Part shown: piece after piece, positions 9,147-17,265 of the stretch
Position numbering within the stretch: the stretch's first letter is position 1
How the letters are laid out: every line of letters begins with the position of its first letter
Origin: Histidinibacterium aquaticum
Lineage (GTDB): Bacteria; Pseudomonadota; Alphaproteobacteria; Rhodobacterales; Rhodobacteraceae
DNA: 64,000 bases
Direction: 5' to 3'
NCBI RefSeq assembly: GCF_008710275.1
Contig: NZ_VYQE01000004.1
Coordinates: 248,001-312,000, forward strand
Translations under genes and position numbers: made by a program
The notes under the pieces: generated by a model
Seen by the model: the letters and a program-made list of their open reading frames with translations, nothing else
What the model was told of the DNA's origin: nothing
The model's database searches: none

Positions 9147-10657
9147 GCCGTCGTCTCCGTCTCGCGCGCGCCGAGACCCATCGCCAGCCGGACGATGGCA
9201 TCCTCGGTCTTTTCCGCGCCGCTGACCTCGCCCGCGACGCGGCCCTGCCGCATCACGATAATGCGGTCGGCCAGGCCGATCACTTCCGTCATCTCGGACG
9301 AGATGACGATGACCGAGACGCCTTCCGCGGCGAGGTGGTGAATGAATTCGTAGATCTGCTGCTTCGTGCCGATGTCGATGCCGCGTGTCGGTTCGTCGAT
9401 GATGACGATGCGCGGCTCGGCCAGCATGATCTTGGCCACGAGCAGCTTCTGCTGGTTGCCGCCGGACAGGTTGCCGGCCTTCATCGAGCGGTCGGGCGCC
9501 CGGATGTCGAAATCCTTGATCGCCTTGTCAAGGGCCTCTTCCTCGGCCTTCTGGTCGAGGAACGGCTTCGCGAAGCGGGGGAGGGACTGCAGCGTCAGGT
9601 TCTCCCGCAGCCCCATGTTCAGGACAAGGCCCCGGCTCTTGCGGTCCTCGGTGAGGTAGACCAGCCCGCGCGACTGCGCGTCCCGCGGCGAAGTGATCTT
9701 CACCGCCTCGCCGTCGATTTCCACGGTGCCCTCGTGGCTGCGCAGGCCGACGAGACCCTCCATCGTTTCCGTTCGGCCCGAGCCGATCAGCCCGGACAGG
9801 CCCAGAACCTCGCCACGCCGCAATTCAAAGCTCACGTCGGTCGCATGGCCCGGGACAGTCAGGTTCGACACCTTCAGCGCAATGTCGGAGCTGATCTCGG
9901 CGCTCCGCTTGGGGAACAGGTTCGACAGCTCGCGGCCCACCATGGCCTCGGCCATGCTGTCCGCCGTCAGCTCGGAGGTCGGCCGGCTCTCCACGACGTG
10001 CCCGTCGCGCATGACCGTCACCCGGTCGGAGATCCGCTTCACCTCGTCCAGCTTGTGCGAGGTGAAGAGCAGCGCCACACCCTGGCTCCGCAGACGGTCG
10101 ACCTGCTCGAAGAGCACCTCGGCCTCGCGGTTGGTCAGAACGGCGGTCGGCTCGTCCATGATCAGGACGCGGGCGTCGCGGCGTAGCGCCTTGGCGATCT
10201 CCACCATCTGCTTGTCGGGGGTCGAGATGTCGCGCACCCGCGCCTTGGGGTCGACGCGGCAGTCGAGCCGGTCGAGCAGGGCCACGGTTTCTTCGCGCAT
10301 CGCCTTCTTGTCGAGGAACAGACCCTTCCTGAGCTCATGCCCGAGAAAGACGTTCTCCTCGACGGTCAGATCCTCGGCGAGGTTGAATTCCTGGTGGATC
10401 ATCACGATCCCCTGCGCCTCGGCCTCGTCGCTCGAACGGAAACGCACTGGCTCGCCGCCCACCGAAACGGTACCGTGAGACGGGGAGAGGTAGCCGCCCA
10501 TGATCTTCATGGTCGTGGACTTGCCGGCCCCGTTTTCGCCGATGAGGGCGTGAACTTCTCCGGGGAAGAGGTCGATCGCTACTCCGAACAGAACCTGAAC
10601 CGGGCCGAAGCTCCGGTCTATTCCCTCCAGCGACAGGGCCGCCGTGGCACTAGTCAT
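9143..10657 (-). CDS. Sugar ABC transporter, tandem ATP-binding protein
   Basis: 504 residues with two fused ABC domains, as in RbsA/MglA/XylG. Seen: the first domain has Walker A GENGAGKST and Walker B VLIMDEPTAVL; the second has a degenerate Walker A (GLIGSGRTE) but an intact signature LSGGNQQK and Walker B IVIIDEPTRG. That asymmetry is normal for this family. First gene of an ATPase-permease-binding protein operon. No regulator or kinase is adjacent, so the substrate is unknown. Confidence 0.9.
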   Translation of the reverse strand: MTSATAALSLEGIDRSFGPVQVLFGVAIDLFPGEVHALIGENGAGKSTTMKIMGGYLSPSHGTVSVGGEPVRFRSSDEAEAQGIVMIHQEFNLAEDLTVEENVFLGHELRKGLFLDKKAMREETVALLDRLDCRVDPKARVRDISTPDKQMVEIAKALRRDARVLIMDEPTAVLTNREAEVLFEQVDRLRSQGVALLFTSHKLDEVKRISDRVTVMRDGHVVESRPTSELTADSMAEAMVGRELSNLFPKRSAEISSDIALKVSNLTVPGHATDVSFELRRGEVLGLSGLIGSGRTETMEGLVGLRSHEGTVEIDGEAVKITSPRDAQSRGLVYLTEDRKSRGLVLNMGLRENLTLQSLPRFAKPFLDQKAEEEALDKAIKDFDIRAPDRSMKAGNLSGGNQQKLLVAKIMLAEPRIVIIDEPTRGIDIGTKQQIYEFIHHLAAEGVSVIVISSEMTEVIGLADRIIVMRQGRVAGEVSGAEKTEDAIVRLAMGLGARETETTA

Positions 10658-10840
10658 ACTATTTCCTCCCCGCGCACAGCGTTAGCGGCAACAGGGAGCG
10701 TGTCAACACGTCGCGGCGGGGCTTTCGGGGGAAGAGAAGCGGAAAATTCCGGGGAGGGGGCCTCGGAGGATGCCCGAGCCCGCTGCACGGGGGTCTCACG
10801 CGCAGCGCCGGGGTCCGGTCAAAGGTTAACAGACGGCGGC
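10658..10840. other. Gene-free gap upstream of the ABC importer
   Basis: No convincing coding region. It must hold the promoter of the minus-strand ABC operon, whose first ribosome site (gaggaaat) is at 10662-10669. An extra GTTAAC lies at 10825-10830. I see no clear operator palindrome in this part. Confidence 0.5.
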
Positions 10841-10901
10841 GTTAACTTTTTTACGGTTTAATATCAGCGACATGACCCCCTGTCCAAGTTTGGACAGGGC
10901 G
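10841..10901 (-). repeat. Extragenic palindrome element, copy 1 (after idi)
   Basis: Read on the minus strand, directly after the idi stop: a 22-bp inverted repeat with 10-nt arms (10878-10887 and 10890-10899, core GTCCAA/TTGGAC, 2-nt centre), then GGTCATGTCGCTGA, an A-run, and GTTAAC (10841-10846). The centre of the inverted repeat is exactly 45 bp from the centre of GTTAAC, as in the other two copies. It may be a bound operator/promoter or a 3'-end RNA element. Confidence 0.7.
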
Positions 10902-11432
10902 TCAGGCCCGGACGAGATCCCCGAAGATGCTCTCGCCGTGCCGCTCCAGGTAGATGCGGAGCCAGGGGGTGTAACACTCGGGTCGGCGCCGGACATCCGC
11001 GGCGAGATCGTGGAGATCGATCCACCGGGTCTCCGACACTTCGGATGGGTCGGGCCGAACCTCCAGCCCCGCCGGCGCTTCGGCGACGAAGATCTCGACC
11101 ACCTCGTGCTCGATCAGCCCGCCGCCCACATCGGCCCGGTACTCGACCCGCCCGCGATGAACCGGGGCGAGACCGGAAATGCCCAGCTCCTCCCGGAGCC
11201 GCCGAATTGCGCAGTCCGCCGCGCTCTCGTCCCAGCCGGGGTGCGTGCAGCAGGTGTTCGCCCAGAGCCCGGGGGTATGGTACTTCCCCTCGGCCCGGCG
11301 CTGGACCAGCACCTCGCTCCCGCGCAGCACGAAGACGCTCACCGCCTTGTGCCGCAGCCCCAGCCGGTGCGCCTCGAGTTTGTCGACCGGCGTCAGCGCA
11401 CCATCGACCCAGGCGGGAATGGTGTCCGTCAC
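10902..11432 (-). CDS. idi: Isopentenyl-diphosphate delta-isomerase (type I)
   Basis: 176 residues, the exact length of ORF176 in the R. capsulatus cluster. Interconverts IPP and DMAPP, balancing precursors for phytyl, carotenoids and quinones. Seen: NUDIX-fold type I Idi motifs: HRLGLRHKAVSVF with its metal-binding His residues, the WANTCCTHP catalytic Cys segment and RRLREELGI. GTG start overlapping the bchP stop by 4 nt. Last gene of the bchG-orf428-bchP-idi operon, a conserved order. Confidence 0.95.
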   Translation of the reverse strand: MTDTIPAWVDGALTPVDKLEAHRLGLRHKAVSVFVLRGSEVLVQRRAEGKYHTPGLWANTCCTHPGWDESAADCAIRRLREELGISGLAPVHRGRVEYRADVGGGLIEHEVVEIFVAEAPAGLEVRPDPSEVSETRWIDLHDLAADVRRRPECYTPWLRIYLERHGESIFGDLVRA

Positions 11433-12607
11433 ACGCGCTCCGCGGAGACCAGTCCGGTAAGATGGGCCATGTTCTTCAATCCGATCTTGATGTGCGCAAG
11501 CGGCCGCGCCTTCACGAGCTTCTTGTTCATATAGGCCTCGAAGGTCAGCCTTTGAACGTCAATGTCGTGGCAGAGCGACACGAACCGCTCCCGCCGCTCG
11601 TCGCTCCGGTAATAGGCCCGCTGCATCGCGCCGAGAACCCGGAAAACCTGCCCGTGTTCCTTGAGGAACAGCCGCCGTGCGAGCTGCAGATCCTTCACCC
11701 GACCCGTCTTGAGGTAGGCCGCCGCCGCCGTGGCGGCGACCCGGCCGCCGATCATCGCGTAGTAGATGCCCTCTCCCGAAGAGGGCGCGACCACGCCGGC
11801 CGCGTCGCCGGCGAGCAACACGTCCTTCCCGTTGTCCCAGCGCTTCAGCGGCTCCAGCGGGATCGGGGCGCCCTCGCGCCGGATCGTCTCGCAATCCGCC
11901 AGCCCGCTCGCCTCGCGCAGCGCGGCGGTGGCGGCCTTGAGGTTCACGTCCTTGACGAGGCTCCCCATCCCCACGCTCGCCTGCCCGCCATGCGGGAAGA
12001 CCCAACCGTAGAAGTCGGGCGAGATCCGCCCGTCGTAGACCACGTCGCAGCGGTCGGGATGATACTCCCCGCGCGGTCCGGGGGCCGCGATGATCTCGTG
12101 GTAGGCGATGACGTAGGGGATGCGGTCGCCGCCCTCGACCTCGTCGCGCGCCACGTTGGACCGCGCCCCGTCCGCGCCGATCACCAGCTTCGCCCGGGTC
12201 CTCCGTTCCTCGCCCGTCGCTTTGTCGCGCCAGACGACGGTGGAACCCATCTCGTCCCGCTCGATCCGAAGATAGGTTCCGGTGAGCCGCTCGGCCCCGG
12301 CCGAGGCGGCGCGGGCGCGCAGGAACTCGTCGAAATGCTCGCGGTCGACCATGCCGACGAAGCCGTTCTCGATCGGGATGTCGACGCGCCGCCCCGTCGG
12401 GGAGATCATCCGCGTCGTCCGGATCCGGGCCACGAGCTGATCCTCGGGGATGTCGAAGTCCGCGATGAGCCGGGGCGGGATCGCGCCACCGCAGGGCTTG
12501 ATCCGGCCCGCCCGGTCCAGAAGCGCAACGGAATGGCCGGAGCGGACGAGGTCCTCCGCGGCGGTCGCGCCCGAGGGCCCGCCTCCCACGACGATGGCGT
12601 CATACAT
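11429..12607 (-). CDS. bchP: Geranylgeranyl diphosphate/bacteriochlorophyll reductase
   Basis: 392 residues. FAD-dependent reductase that saturates three double bonds of the geranylgeranyl tail to give phytylated bacteriochlorophyll a. Seen: N-terminal dinucleotide-binding motif AIVVGGGPSGATAAEDL, a second flavin motif with VIGADGARS near residue 145, and LLAGDAAGVVAPSSGEGI near residue 265, all typical of the BchP/ChlP family. The start at 12607 gives the right N-terminus; upstream in-frame codons belong to a different gene's strand shadow. It begins 5 nt after orf428 and overlaps idi by 4 nt. Confidence 0.95.
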   Translation of the reverse strand: MYDAIVVGGGPSGATAAEDLVRSGHSVALLDRAGRIKPCGGAIPPRLIADFDIPEDQLVARIRTTRMISPTGRRVDIPIENGFVGMVDREHFDEFLRARAASAGAERLTGTYLRIERDEMGSTVVWRDKATGEERRTRAKLVIGADGARSNVARDEVEGGDRIPYVIAYHEIIAAPGPRGEYHPDRCDVVYDGRISPDFYGWVFPHGGQASVGMGSLVKDVNLKAATAALREASGLADCETIRREGAPIPLEPLKRWDNGKDVLLAGDAAGVVAPSSGEGIYYAMIGGRVAATAAAAYLKTGRVKDLQLARRLFLKEHGQVFRVLGAMQRAYYRSDERRERFVSLCHDIDVQRLTFEAYMNKKLVKARPLAHIKIGLKNMAHLTGLVSAERV

Positions 12608-12612
12608 CGGCT

Positions 12613-13890
12613 CTACTCCCCCGGAACGAGCTCCGGGGTGCGGCCCCGGTCCATGATGCGCGCCGCCATTAGTGCGGCGGCGACGAAGAGGGTCGCCTCG
12701 AAGAGAAAGACCCCGGCAAAAGCTTCGGCGTCGGGCAGCAGCCCGCGCAGCAGGTCGACGGCGGCGGCCCCGGTGAGCCCGCCGAACCCGGCGGCGATGG
12801 CCTGCGCCGCGCCCCAGAGGCCCATGCGGGTCCCCTCGCGCCGCTCGCGGCCCTCTCCCGCCATGGCCATCATCGACCCGATTGCGGCGACGGCGAACAT
12901 ACCGTTGAAGACGCCGAGCGTGACCACGGCGGGCACGAAGGCCCCCGCGAGTCCCGCCGGACCGAGCGCCGCGATGACCGCGAGCGCCGTGGCGGAGCCG
13001 ATGCACCCGGCGATGACCCAGTGCCGAAGCGCTCCGATCCGCAGGCCAGTCGCCGCGATCCCCACGGCCAGCATCCCAAGGAAGACACCGCCGTTCTGCG
13101 CGCCGGACAACGAGGTCGACTGGCCCGGCGTGAAGTCGAAGACGAGACCGGCGTAGGGCTCGAGGATGAGCTCCTGCATGAAGTAGGCGGTCATCGACAG
13201 GAACACGAAGAGCGTGAAATTCTGGGCCCGCGGCTCGGCCCAGACCTGGGCGAGGCCCTCGCGGAAGGGCGTCCCTTCCGGCTGGCGCTCTTGCCGCACA
13301 CGGGCCTCGATGCCCCAGACGGCGACAGTGGTCAGCAGGACGGCCCCGCCGGTCACCACGCCCACGATCTTCATCAGCCGCAGGGGCGTGTAGGGGTCGA
13401 GGATCTGGCCGACGATCCCGGCGGTGAGGGCGATGCCGAAGATCATCATCAGCCAGGTGATCGTCGCCGCCGCCGCACGCCGCCGCTCGGCCGTGGCGGT
13501 CGCCAGCAGGGCGAGGAGCGAGGTGCCCGAGGCGCCGACGCCCGCGCCGATCATGACGTAGGCGAGAACCGAGAGGGCCAGCGCCCCCGCGTAACTCACG
13601 GGGAAGAGCGGAATGCAGAGCGCAGCCAGCGCAGCCCCGGCAGCGAGCATCGCCATGCCGCCGATGATGTAGCGCGTCCGCTTGCCGCCCGTGTCCGAGG
13701 CATGTCCCCAATGCGGGCGCGACAGCTGCACGGCGTAGTGCAAGCCCACCAGTAGCCCCGGCAGGATCGCGGCAAGCGACAGCTCGACCACCATGAGCCG
13801 GTTCAGGGTCGATGTCGTCAGAACCACGATGGAGCCGAGGCACATCTGTACGAGCCCGAGCCGCACGATCTGTATCCAGGAGAGCGTCAT
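12613..13890 (-). CDS. PucC-family MFS protein of the bchG-bchP operon (ORF428-like)
   Basis: 425 residues, 12 predicted transmembrane helices, BCD/PucC major-facilitator subfamily. Seen: N-terminal IQIVRLGLVQMCLGSIVVLTTSTLNRLMVVEL, matching the LhaA/PucC signature, but the second half is clearly different from LhaA encoded at 26943. Its place between bchG and bchP is the same as ORF428 of R. capsulatus (Bch2). Known PucC-type proteins assist assembly of light-harvesting complexes, probably by delivering bacteriochlorophyll; a role in pigment hand-over from BchG/BchP is inferred. Confidence 0.9.
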   Translation of the reverse strand: MTLSWIQIVRLGLVQMCLGSIVVLTTSTLNRLMVVELSLAAILPGLLVGLHYAVQLSRPHWGHASDTGGKRTRYIIGGMAMLAAGAALAALCIPLFPVSYAGALALSVLAYVMIGAGVGASGTSLLALLATATAERRRAAAATITWLMMIFGIALTAGIVGQILDPYTPLRLMKIVGVVTGGAVLLTTVAVWGIEARVRQERQPEGTPFREGLAQVWAEPRAQNFTLFVFLSMTAYFMQELILEPYAGLVFDFTPGQSTSLSGAQNGGVFLGMLAVGIAATGLRIGALRHWVIAGCIGSATALAVIAALGPAGLAGAFVPAVVTLGVFNGMFAVAAIGSMMAMAGEGRERREGTRMGLWGAAQAIAAGFGGLTGAAAVDLLRGLLPDAEAFAGVFLFEATLFVAAALMAARIMDRGRTPELVPGE

Positions 13891-13891
13891 G

Positions 13892-14803
13892 TCAGACCCC
13901 CAGTCCGCGCAGCGCCGTGGCCGCGATCATCATGCCGGTGATGTAGAGAAGGACCCCGGTGCCGTTGTACCAGGGCGCCTTGCCCTTCGGGTCGCGCAGC
14001 AGGGTCCGCATGGCGAGGGCCTGCAGCAGCAAAAGCCCGGCGACCGCGAGCGCATGCCAGGGCCGGTCCCAGAAAGCGAGAAGGCCGACGACGACAGCTT
14101 GCGGAAGCGCCATGACGGCGCAGGCGAGCCTGGCCGCCCGCTCGGGGCCGAGCGTGACGGGCAATGAGTTCACGCCGGTCTGGCGATCGCCTTCCAGCGC
14201 CTTGAAATCGTTGAGCGTCATGATCCCGTGCGCGCCGATCCCGTAGAGCAGGGCGACGAGCAGGACCTCGGGGGCAGGGGCGCCGGCCGAGAGAACCGCG
14301 GCGCCGGTAATCCAGGGCAGGGTCTCGTAGGACAGGCCCACCAGTCCCGGACCCCACCAGCCGGAACGCTTCAACCGCACGGGCTCTGCCGAATAGGCCC
14401 AGGCGGCGAGCACGGCGGCCACGGTCGCGCCGAACCCCCAGGGCCCGAGTTGCCAGCCCACGAGCAGAGACAAAGCGGACATCGCGAGCGCGATCCAGAG
14501 CCCCCATCGCCCGGGAATGCGGCCCGAGGGGATCGGGCGGTCGGGCTCGTTGATCGCGTCGACGTGCCGATCGCACCAGTCGTTGGCCGCCTGGCTCATC
14601 CCGCAGACGATGGGACCGGCGAGCAGAATGCCGAGAAGCACCAGCCCCCAGCCCTGCGACAGCGACCCGCCCGAGGAGACAGCCCCGCAGGCGAAGGCCC
14701 ACATCGGCGGGAACCAGGTGATCGGCTTGATGAGTTGCAGCGCCGCCCGCGGCTCGGGCCAGCGGCGTGCCTCGAGGGCGGCGATGTCGGGGGTCGCACT
14801 CAT
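13892..14803 (-). CDS. bchG: Bacteriochlorophyll a synthase (geranylgeranyl transferase)
   Basis: 303 residues. UbiA-family membrane prenyltransferase that esterifies bacteriochlorophyllide a with geranylgeranyl diphosphate. Seen: the Mg2+/diphosphate motif NDWCDRHVDAINEPDRPIPS around residue 75 and about nine hydrophobic helices. First gene of bchG-orf428-bchP-idi; orf428 starts 1 nt after its stop. No Shine-Dalgarno sequence precedes the ATG. A TAGACT -10-like hexamer ends 6 nt before it, so a leaderless transcript is possible. Two PpsR operators flank this promoter. In R. capsulatus bchE and bchJ precede bchG; here they do not. Confidence 0.95.
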   Translation of the reverse strand: MSATPDIAALEARRWPEPRAALQLIKPITWFPPMWAFACGAVSSGGSLSQGWGLVLLGILLAGPIVCGMSQAANDWCDRHVDAINEPDRPIPSGRIPGRWGLWIALAMSALSLLVGWQLGPWGFGATVAAVLAAWAYSAEPVRLKRSGWWGPGLVGLSYETLPWITGAAVLSAGAPAPEVLLVALLYGIGAHGIMTLNDFKALEGDRQTGVNSLPVTLGPERAARLACAVMALPQAVVVGLLAFWDRPWHALAVAGLLLLQALAMRTLLRDPKGKAPWYNGTGVLLYITGMMIAATALRGLGV

Positions 14804-14805
14804 GG

Positions 14806-14823
14806 TGTCAGTCTAGGCTGACG
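14806..14823 (-). promoter_or_regulatory. PpsR operator overlapping the bchG -10 region
   Basis: TGTCA-N8-TGACG, one base off the TGT-N12-ACA consensus. It covers a TAGACT -10-like hexamer (14810-14815) for bchG on the minus strand; a TTGCCG -35-like hexamer sits 18 bp upstream. Confidence 0.7.
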
Positions 14824-14840
14824 GCGCGATTCTCGGCAAG

Positions 14841-14858
14841 TGTAAACTCAGCCTGACA
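14841..14858 (-). promoter_or_regulatory. PpsR operator upstream of the bchG -35 region
   Basis: A perfect TGT-N12-ACA (TGTAAACTCAGCCTGACA), 35 bp from the other site start to start. Paired operators of this kind are known for PpsR/CrtJ repression. It overlaps the stop codon of the neighbouring CDF gene. Confidence 0.8.
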
Positions 14859-15762
14859 CCCGGTGCCCGATGACCTTCGGATCGGTGCAGGCGTGGTTCG
14901 AACATTCCAATTCGAGCGTCGAATGGTCGATGCCGACGCGCTGCAGCGCGTCCTTGACCCGGCCCTTGATCGCGTCTGCCTCGCCCCAGCGGCCTGCCGC
15001 GATCACGACGTGCGCCTCGAGGGCCGGGCGATGCTCCTCCATCTGCCAGAGGTGCGCGTGGTGGACGGAGTCCACGCCTTCGACTGCCGCGATGTCCCGA
15101 ACCACGTTGCCCGTGTCGATCGTGTCGGGCGCGCCGAGCATCAGGATCCGGATGACGCCGCCGATTTCCGCGATGGACATCCACAGGATGTAACCGGCGA
15201 TGGCGAAGGTCACGATCGGGTCGACGATGGTCCAGCCGAAGAGCAGGATCAGCGAGCCCGCGACGATGACGGCAACCGAACCCAGCGCGTCCGCGAGATT
15301 GTGCAGGAAGGCGGCGCGGATGTTCTGGCTCGTCTTCGACATGGCGTAGGTCAGCGCCGCCGTCGCCAGGTCGACCGCGAGGGCGATGCCGGCAACGATC
15401 ACCATGATCCAGCCGGCAACGGGCTCGGGCGAGATCACGCCCATCAGGGCCTCGTAGACGAGGTAGAGTGCCAGGACGATCAGCGTGGTGTAATTCACCA
15501 GCGCCGCCACCGTTTCGGCCCGCGCGTAGCCGAAGGTCATCTCGGCGTCGGCCGGGCGGCGCGCGATCTTGCGGGCGACGAGCGCGATCACCAGCGCGAG
15601 CGCGTCGGAGAGGTTGTGAAGCGCGTCGGCGATCAACGCCAGGGAGCCCGAGATCACGCCACCCACCACCTGCGCGACGGTGAGGAACAGGTTCACGCCC
15701 ACCGCGGCGACGAGCTTGCCGTCGCCCTGCGGGACATGGTGATGATGGTGATCGTGCGGCAT
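14848..15762 (-). CDS. Cation diffusion facilitator (Zn2+/Co2+-type exporter)
   Basis: 304 residues, six predicted transmembrane helices then a cytoplasmic domain. CDF antiporters export divalent metals, most often Zn2+, using protons. Seen: a His-rich N-terminus (HDHHHHH); LIADALHNLSDALAL in TM2 and FLHNLADALGS in TM5, giving the His/Asp pairs of a zinc-type site; a C-terminal domain from about residue 205 with several His/Cys. No good ribosome site precedes the ATG. It lies between bchG and ppsR, where other species have bchJ/bchE, so a metal transporter here is unusual. Confidence 0.88.
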   Translation of the reverse strand: MPHDHHHHHVPQGDGKLVAAVGVNLFLTVAQVVGGVISGSLALIADALHNLSDALALVIALVARKIARRPADAEMTFGYARAETVAALVNYTTLIVLALYLVYEALMGVISPEPVAGWIMVIVAGIALAVDLATAALTYAMSKTSQNIRAAFLHNLADALGSVAVIVAGSLILLFGWTIVDPIVTFAIAGYILWMSIAEIGGVIRILMLGAPDTIDTGNVVRDIAAVEGVDSVHHAHLWQMEEHRPALEAHVVIAAGRWGEADAIKGRVKDALQRVGIDHSTLELECSNHACTDPKVIGHRVSG

Positions 15763-15802
15763 CGATCAGACAGTGGGCCCTGACGGGCCCGACCTCAAGT
15801 CC

Positions 15803-17230
15803 TCAGGCCTCGTCGTCCCGGCTCAGCAGTCCGTATTTGCGGAGCTTCACGTAAAGCGACTGGCGCGAGAGGCCGAGCATCTCGGCCGCGGCGACCCGGT
15901 TGTTCATGGTCAGCTCGACCGCGGTCTCGATGCACATCTTCTCGACCACGTTGGTCGTCTCGCTGACGATCTCCTTGAGCGTCGCGGAGCCCACGAGTTC
16001 CATGACCGACCGCATCCCCTCGTCGCTCACCGGCGAGGCGGCGCTGCGAACCGTCTCGGCGCGCGAGACGTCGCGGATCACGTAGGCAAAGATCTGGGCC
16101 TCGCCGGCGTCTAGCGCGGTCGCCGCGATCTCGACGGAGCGGGGCCTGGTGTAGTCGCCCATCACCTTCGTCGCGTACATTCGCATGCGACCTGCCCTGG
16201 CGGCGTTTTCCGACAGAACCCGCAGATCGACCGAGCCGCGGTGCAGGAACTCGGTCAGGGAACGTCCCTTCACGCTGAGGTCGTGCGCTGTGTCGATGAG
16301 GTCGAGGAAGCCCTCGTTCGCGGAGAGGATCGTGCCGCCCGCATCCGTGAAGACGATCGCGTCCGGCCCGCTCTGGTAGAGGTCGATCAGCCGGTTCGAC
16401 AGCGCATCCTGGCTCACCTTGCCCTCGGACAGCGGTTCGATCCGGACAAGGAGCATCCGCTCGCCTGCGGAGCGGAAGATGGTCGGCACCAGCGAGACGG
16501 GCTCCTTGCCGTGGCGCACCAGGGCGTCTACCGGCACGGGCCGGTCCGACAGGGCCTGGGTGCGCAGCGTCTCGATCAGGTCGCCCTTGCGCTTCGGCTC
16601 GCAGAGTTCGGAGAGCCCGGCCTCCGGCAGGTCGTCGCGGCGCCGCCCGAGCAATGCGCCCGCCGCGGTATTGCCCTCGACGATGCGGCCGTCGTGGACC
16701 GAGACGAAAACATAGGCCTCGCGGCTCGCTTCCATCAGCACCCGGTAGCGGGTGTCGCTCTCTCTCTGGGCCTCGTAGTCCCGTTCGAGCGCGATCTGAG
16801 CCTTGACCAGCTGCTGCTGCATCTCGGCGACGGGCTTGAGGTCGCGGCCGAGCAGGAGGATCGCGCCGTCAGGGCCGATCCGGTGGAAGGAGTAGCGAAC
16901 GGGGAAGTCGGGGCTGACCTGGCCGTAGGAATGGTTCAACTCGATGGGCCGGACGTTGCCTGTCTCGCCGCCCTCCAGGAAGCTCTGCAGGCGCTCGTCG
17001 AACTTCTCCACGCTCTCCGAGGTCAGTCCGGTCCGGAAGTCCTGCCCCTCGAGGCCGTGCAAGGCCTGGAAGCTATCGTTCATCGGGTTCACGAGGACCG
17101 ACAGGACGGACCCTGTCTCGGACACCACGACACCCACGTCCGATATCTGGGTGATGATATCGCCGAGTATCTCGGGCGCGATGAGCGGAATGGCTCCGCT
17201 GTTCCAGTATTTGGCCCCCCGGGAGGTCAA
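15803..17230 (-). CDS. ppsR: Photosynthesis repressor PpsR (CrtJ)
   Basis: 475 residues from the proposed TTG at 17230. Redox- and light-linked repressor of bch, crt and puc genes; binds TGT-N12-ACA. Seen: N-terminal PAS-like region, conserved LLLGRDLKPVAEMQQQLVKAQ Q-linker, PAS1 (about 155-260), PAS2 (about 275-385), and a C-terminal Fis-type helix-turn-helix NNRVAAAEMLGLSRQSLYVKL. The redox Cys before the HTH is present in EKMCIETA; the second Cys of R. sphaeroides PpsR is replaced in its PAS region. An in-frame ATG at 17320 would add 30 residues that run into ppaA and do not resemble PpsR. Confidence 0.92.
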   Translation of the reverse strand: MTSRGAKYWNSGAIPLIAPEILGDIITQISDVGVVVSETGSVLSVLVNPMNDSFQALHGLEGQDFRTGLTSESVEKFDERLQSFLEGGETGNVRPIELNHSYGQVSPDFPVRYSFHRIGPDGAILLLGRDLKPVAEMQQQLVKAQIALERDYEAQRESDTRYRVLMEASREAYVFVSVHDGRIVEGNTAAGALLGRRRDDLPEAGLSELCEPKRKGDLIETLRTQALSDRPVPVDALVRHGKEPVSLVPTIFRSAGERMLLVRIEPLSEGKVSQDALSNRLIDLYQSGPDAIVFTDAGGTILSANEGFLDLIDTAHDLSVKGRSLTEFLHRGSVDLRVLSENAARAGRMRMYATKVMGDYTRPRSVEIAATALDAGEAQIFAYVIRDVSRAETVRSAASPVSDEGMRSVMELVGSATLKEIVSETTNVVEKMCIETAVELTMNNRVAAAEMLGLSRQSLYVKLRKYGLLSRDDEA

Positions 17231-17265
17231 AGTACGCTCTTGTGGTAGCGCCGTGGCCTCATGGG

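Noticed and set aside
10825-10846. CtrA binding site made from two GTTAAC sequences
   Set aside because: The two TTAAC units are 11 bp apart; the CtrA consensus needs TTAA-N7-TTAA, so the fit is poor.
10841-10901. Repeat element as an intrinsic terminator
   Set aside because: The palindrome is not followed by a T-run on the strand of the upstream gene; the T-run on the other strand lies before, not after, the palindrome.
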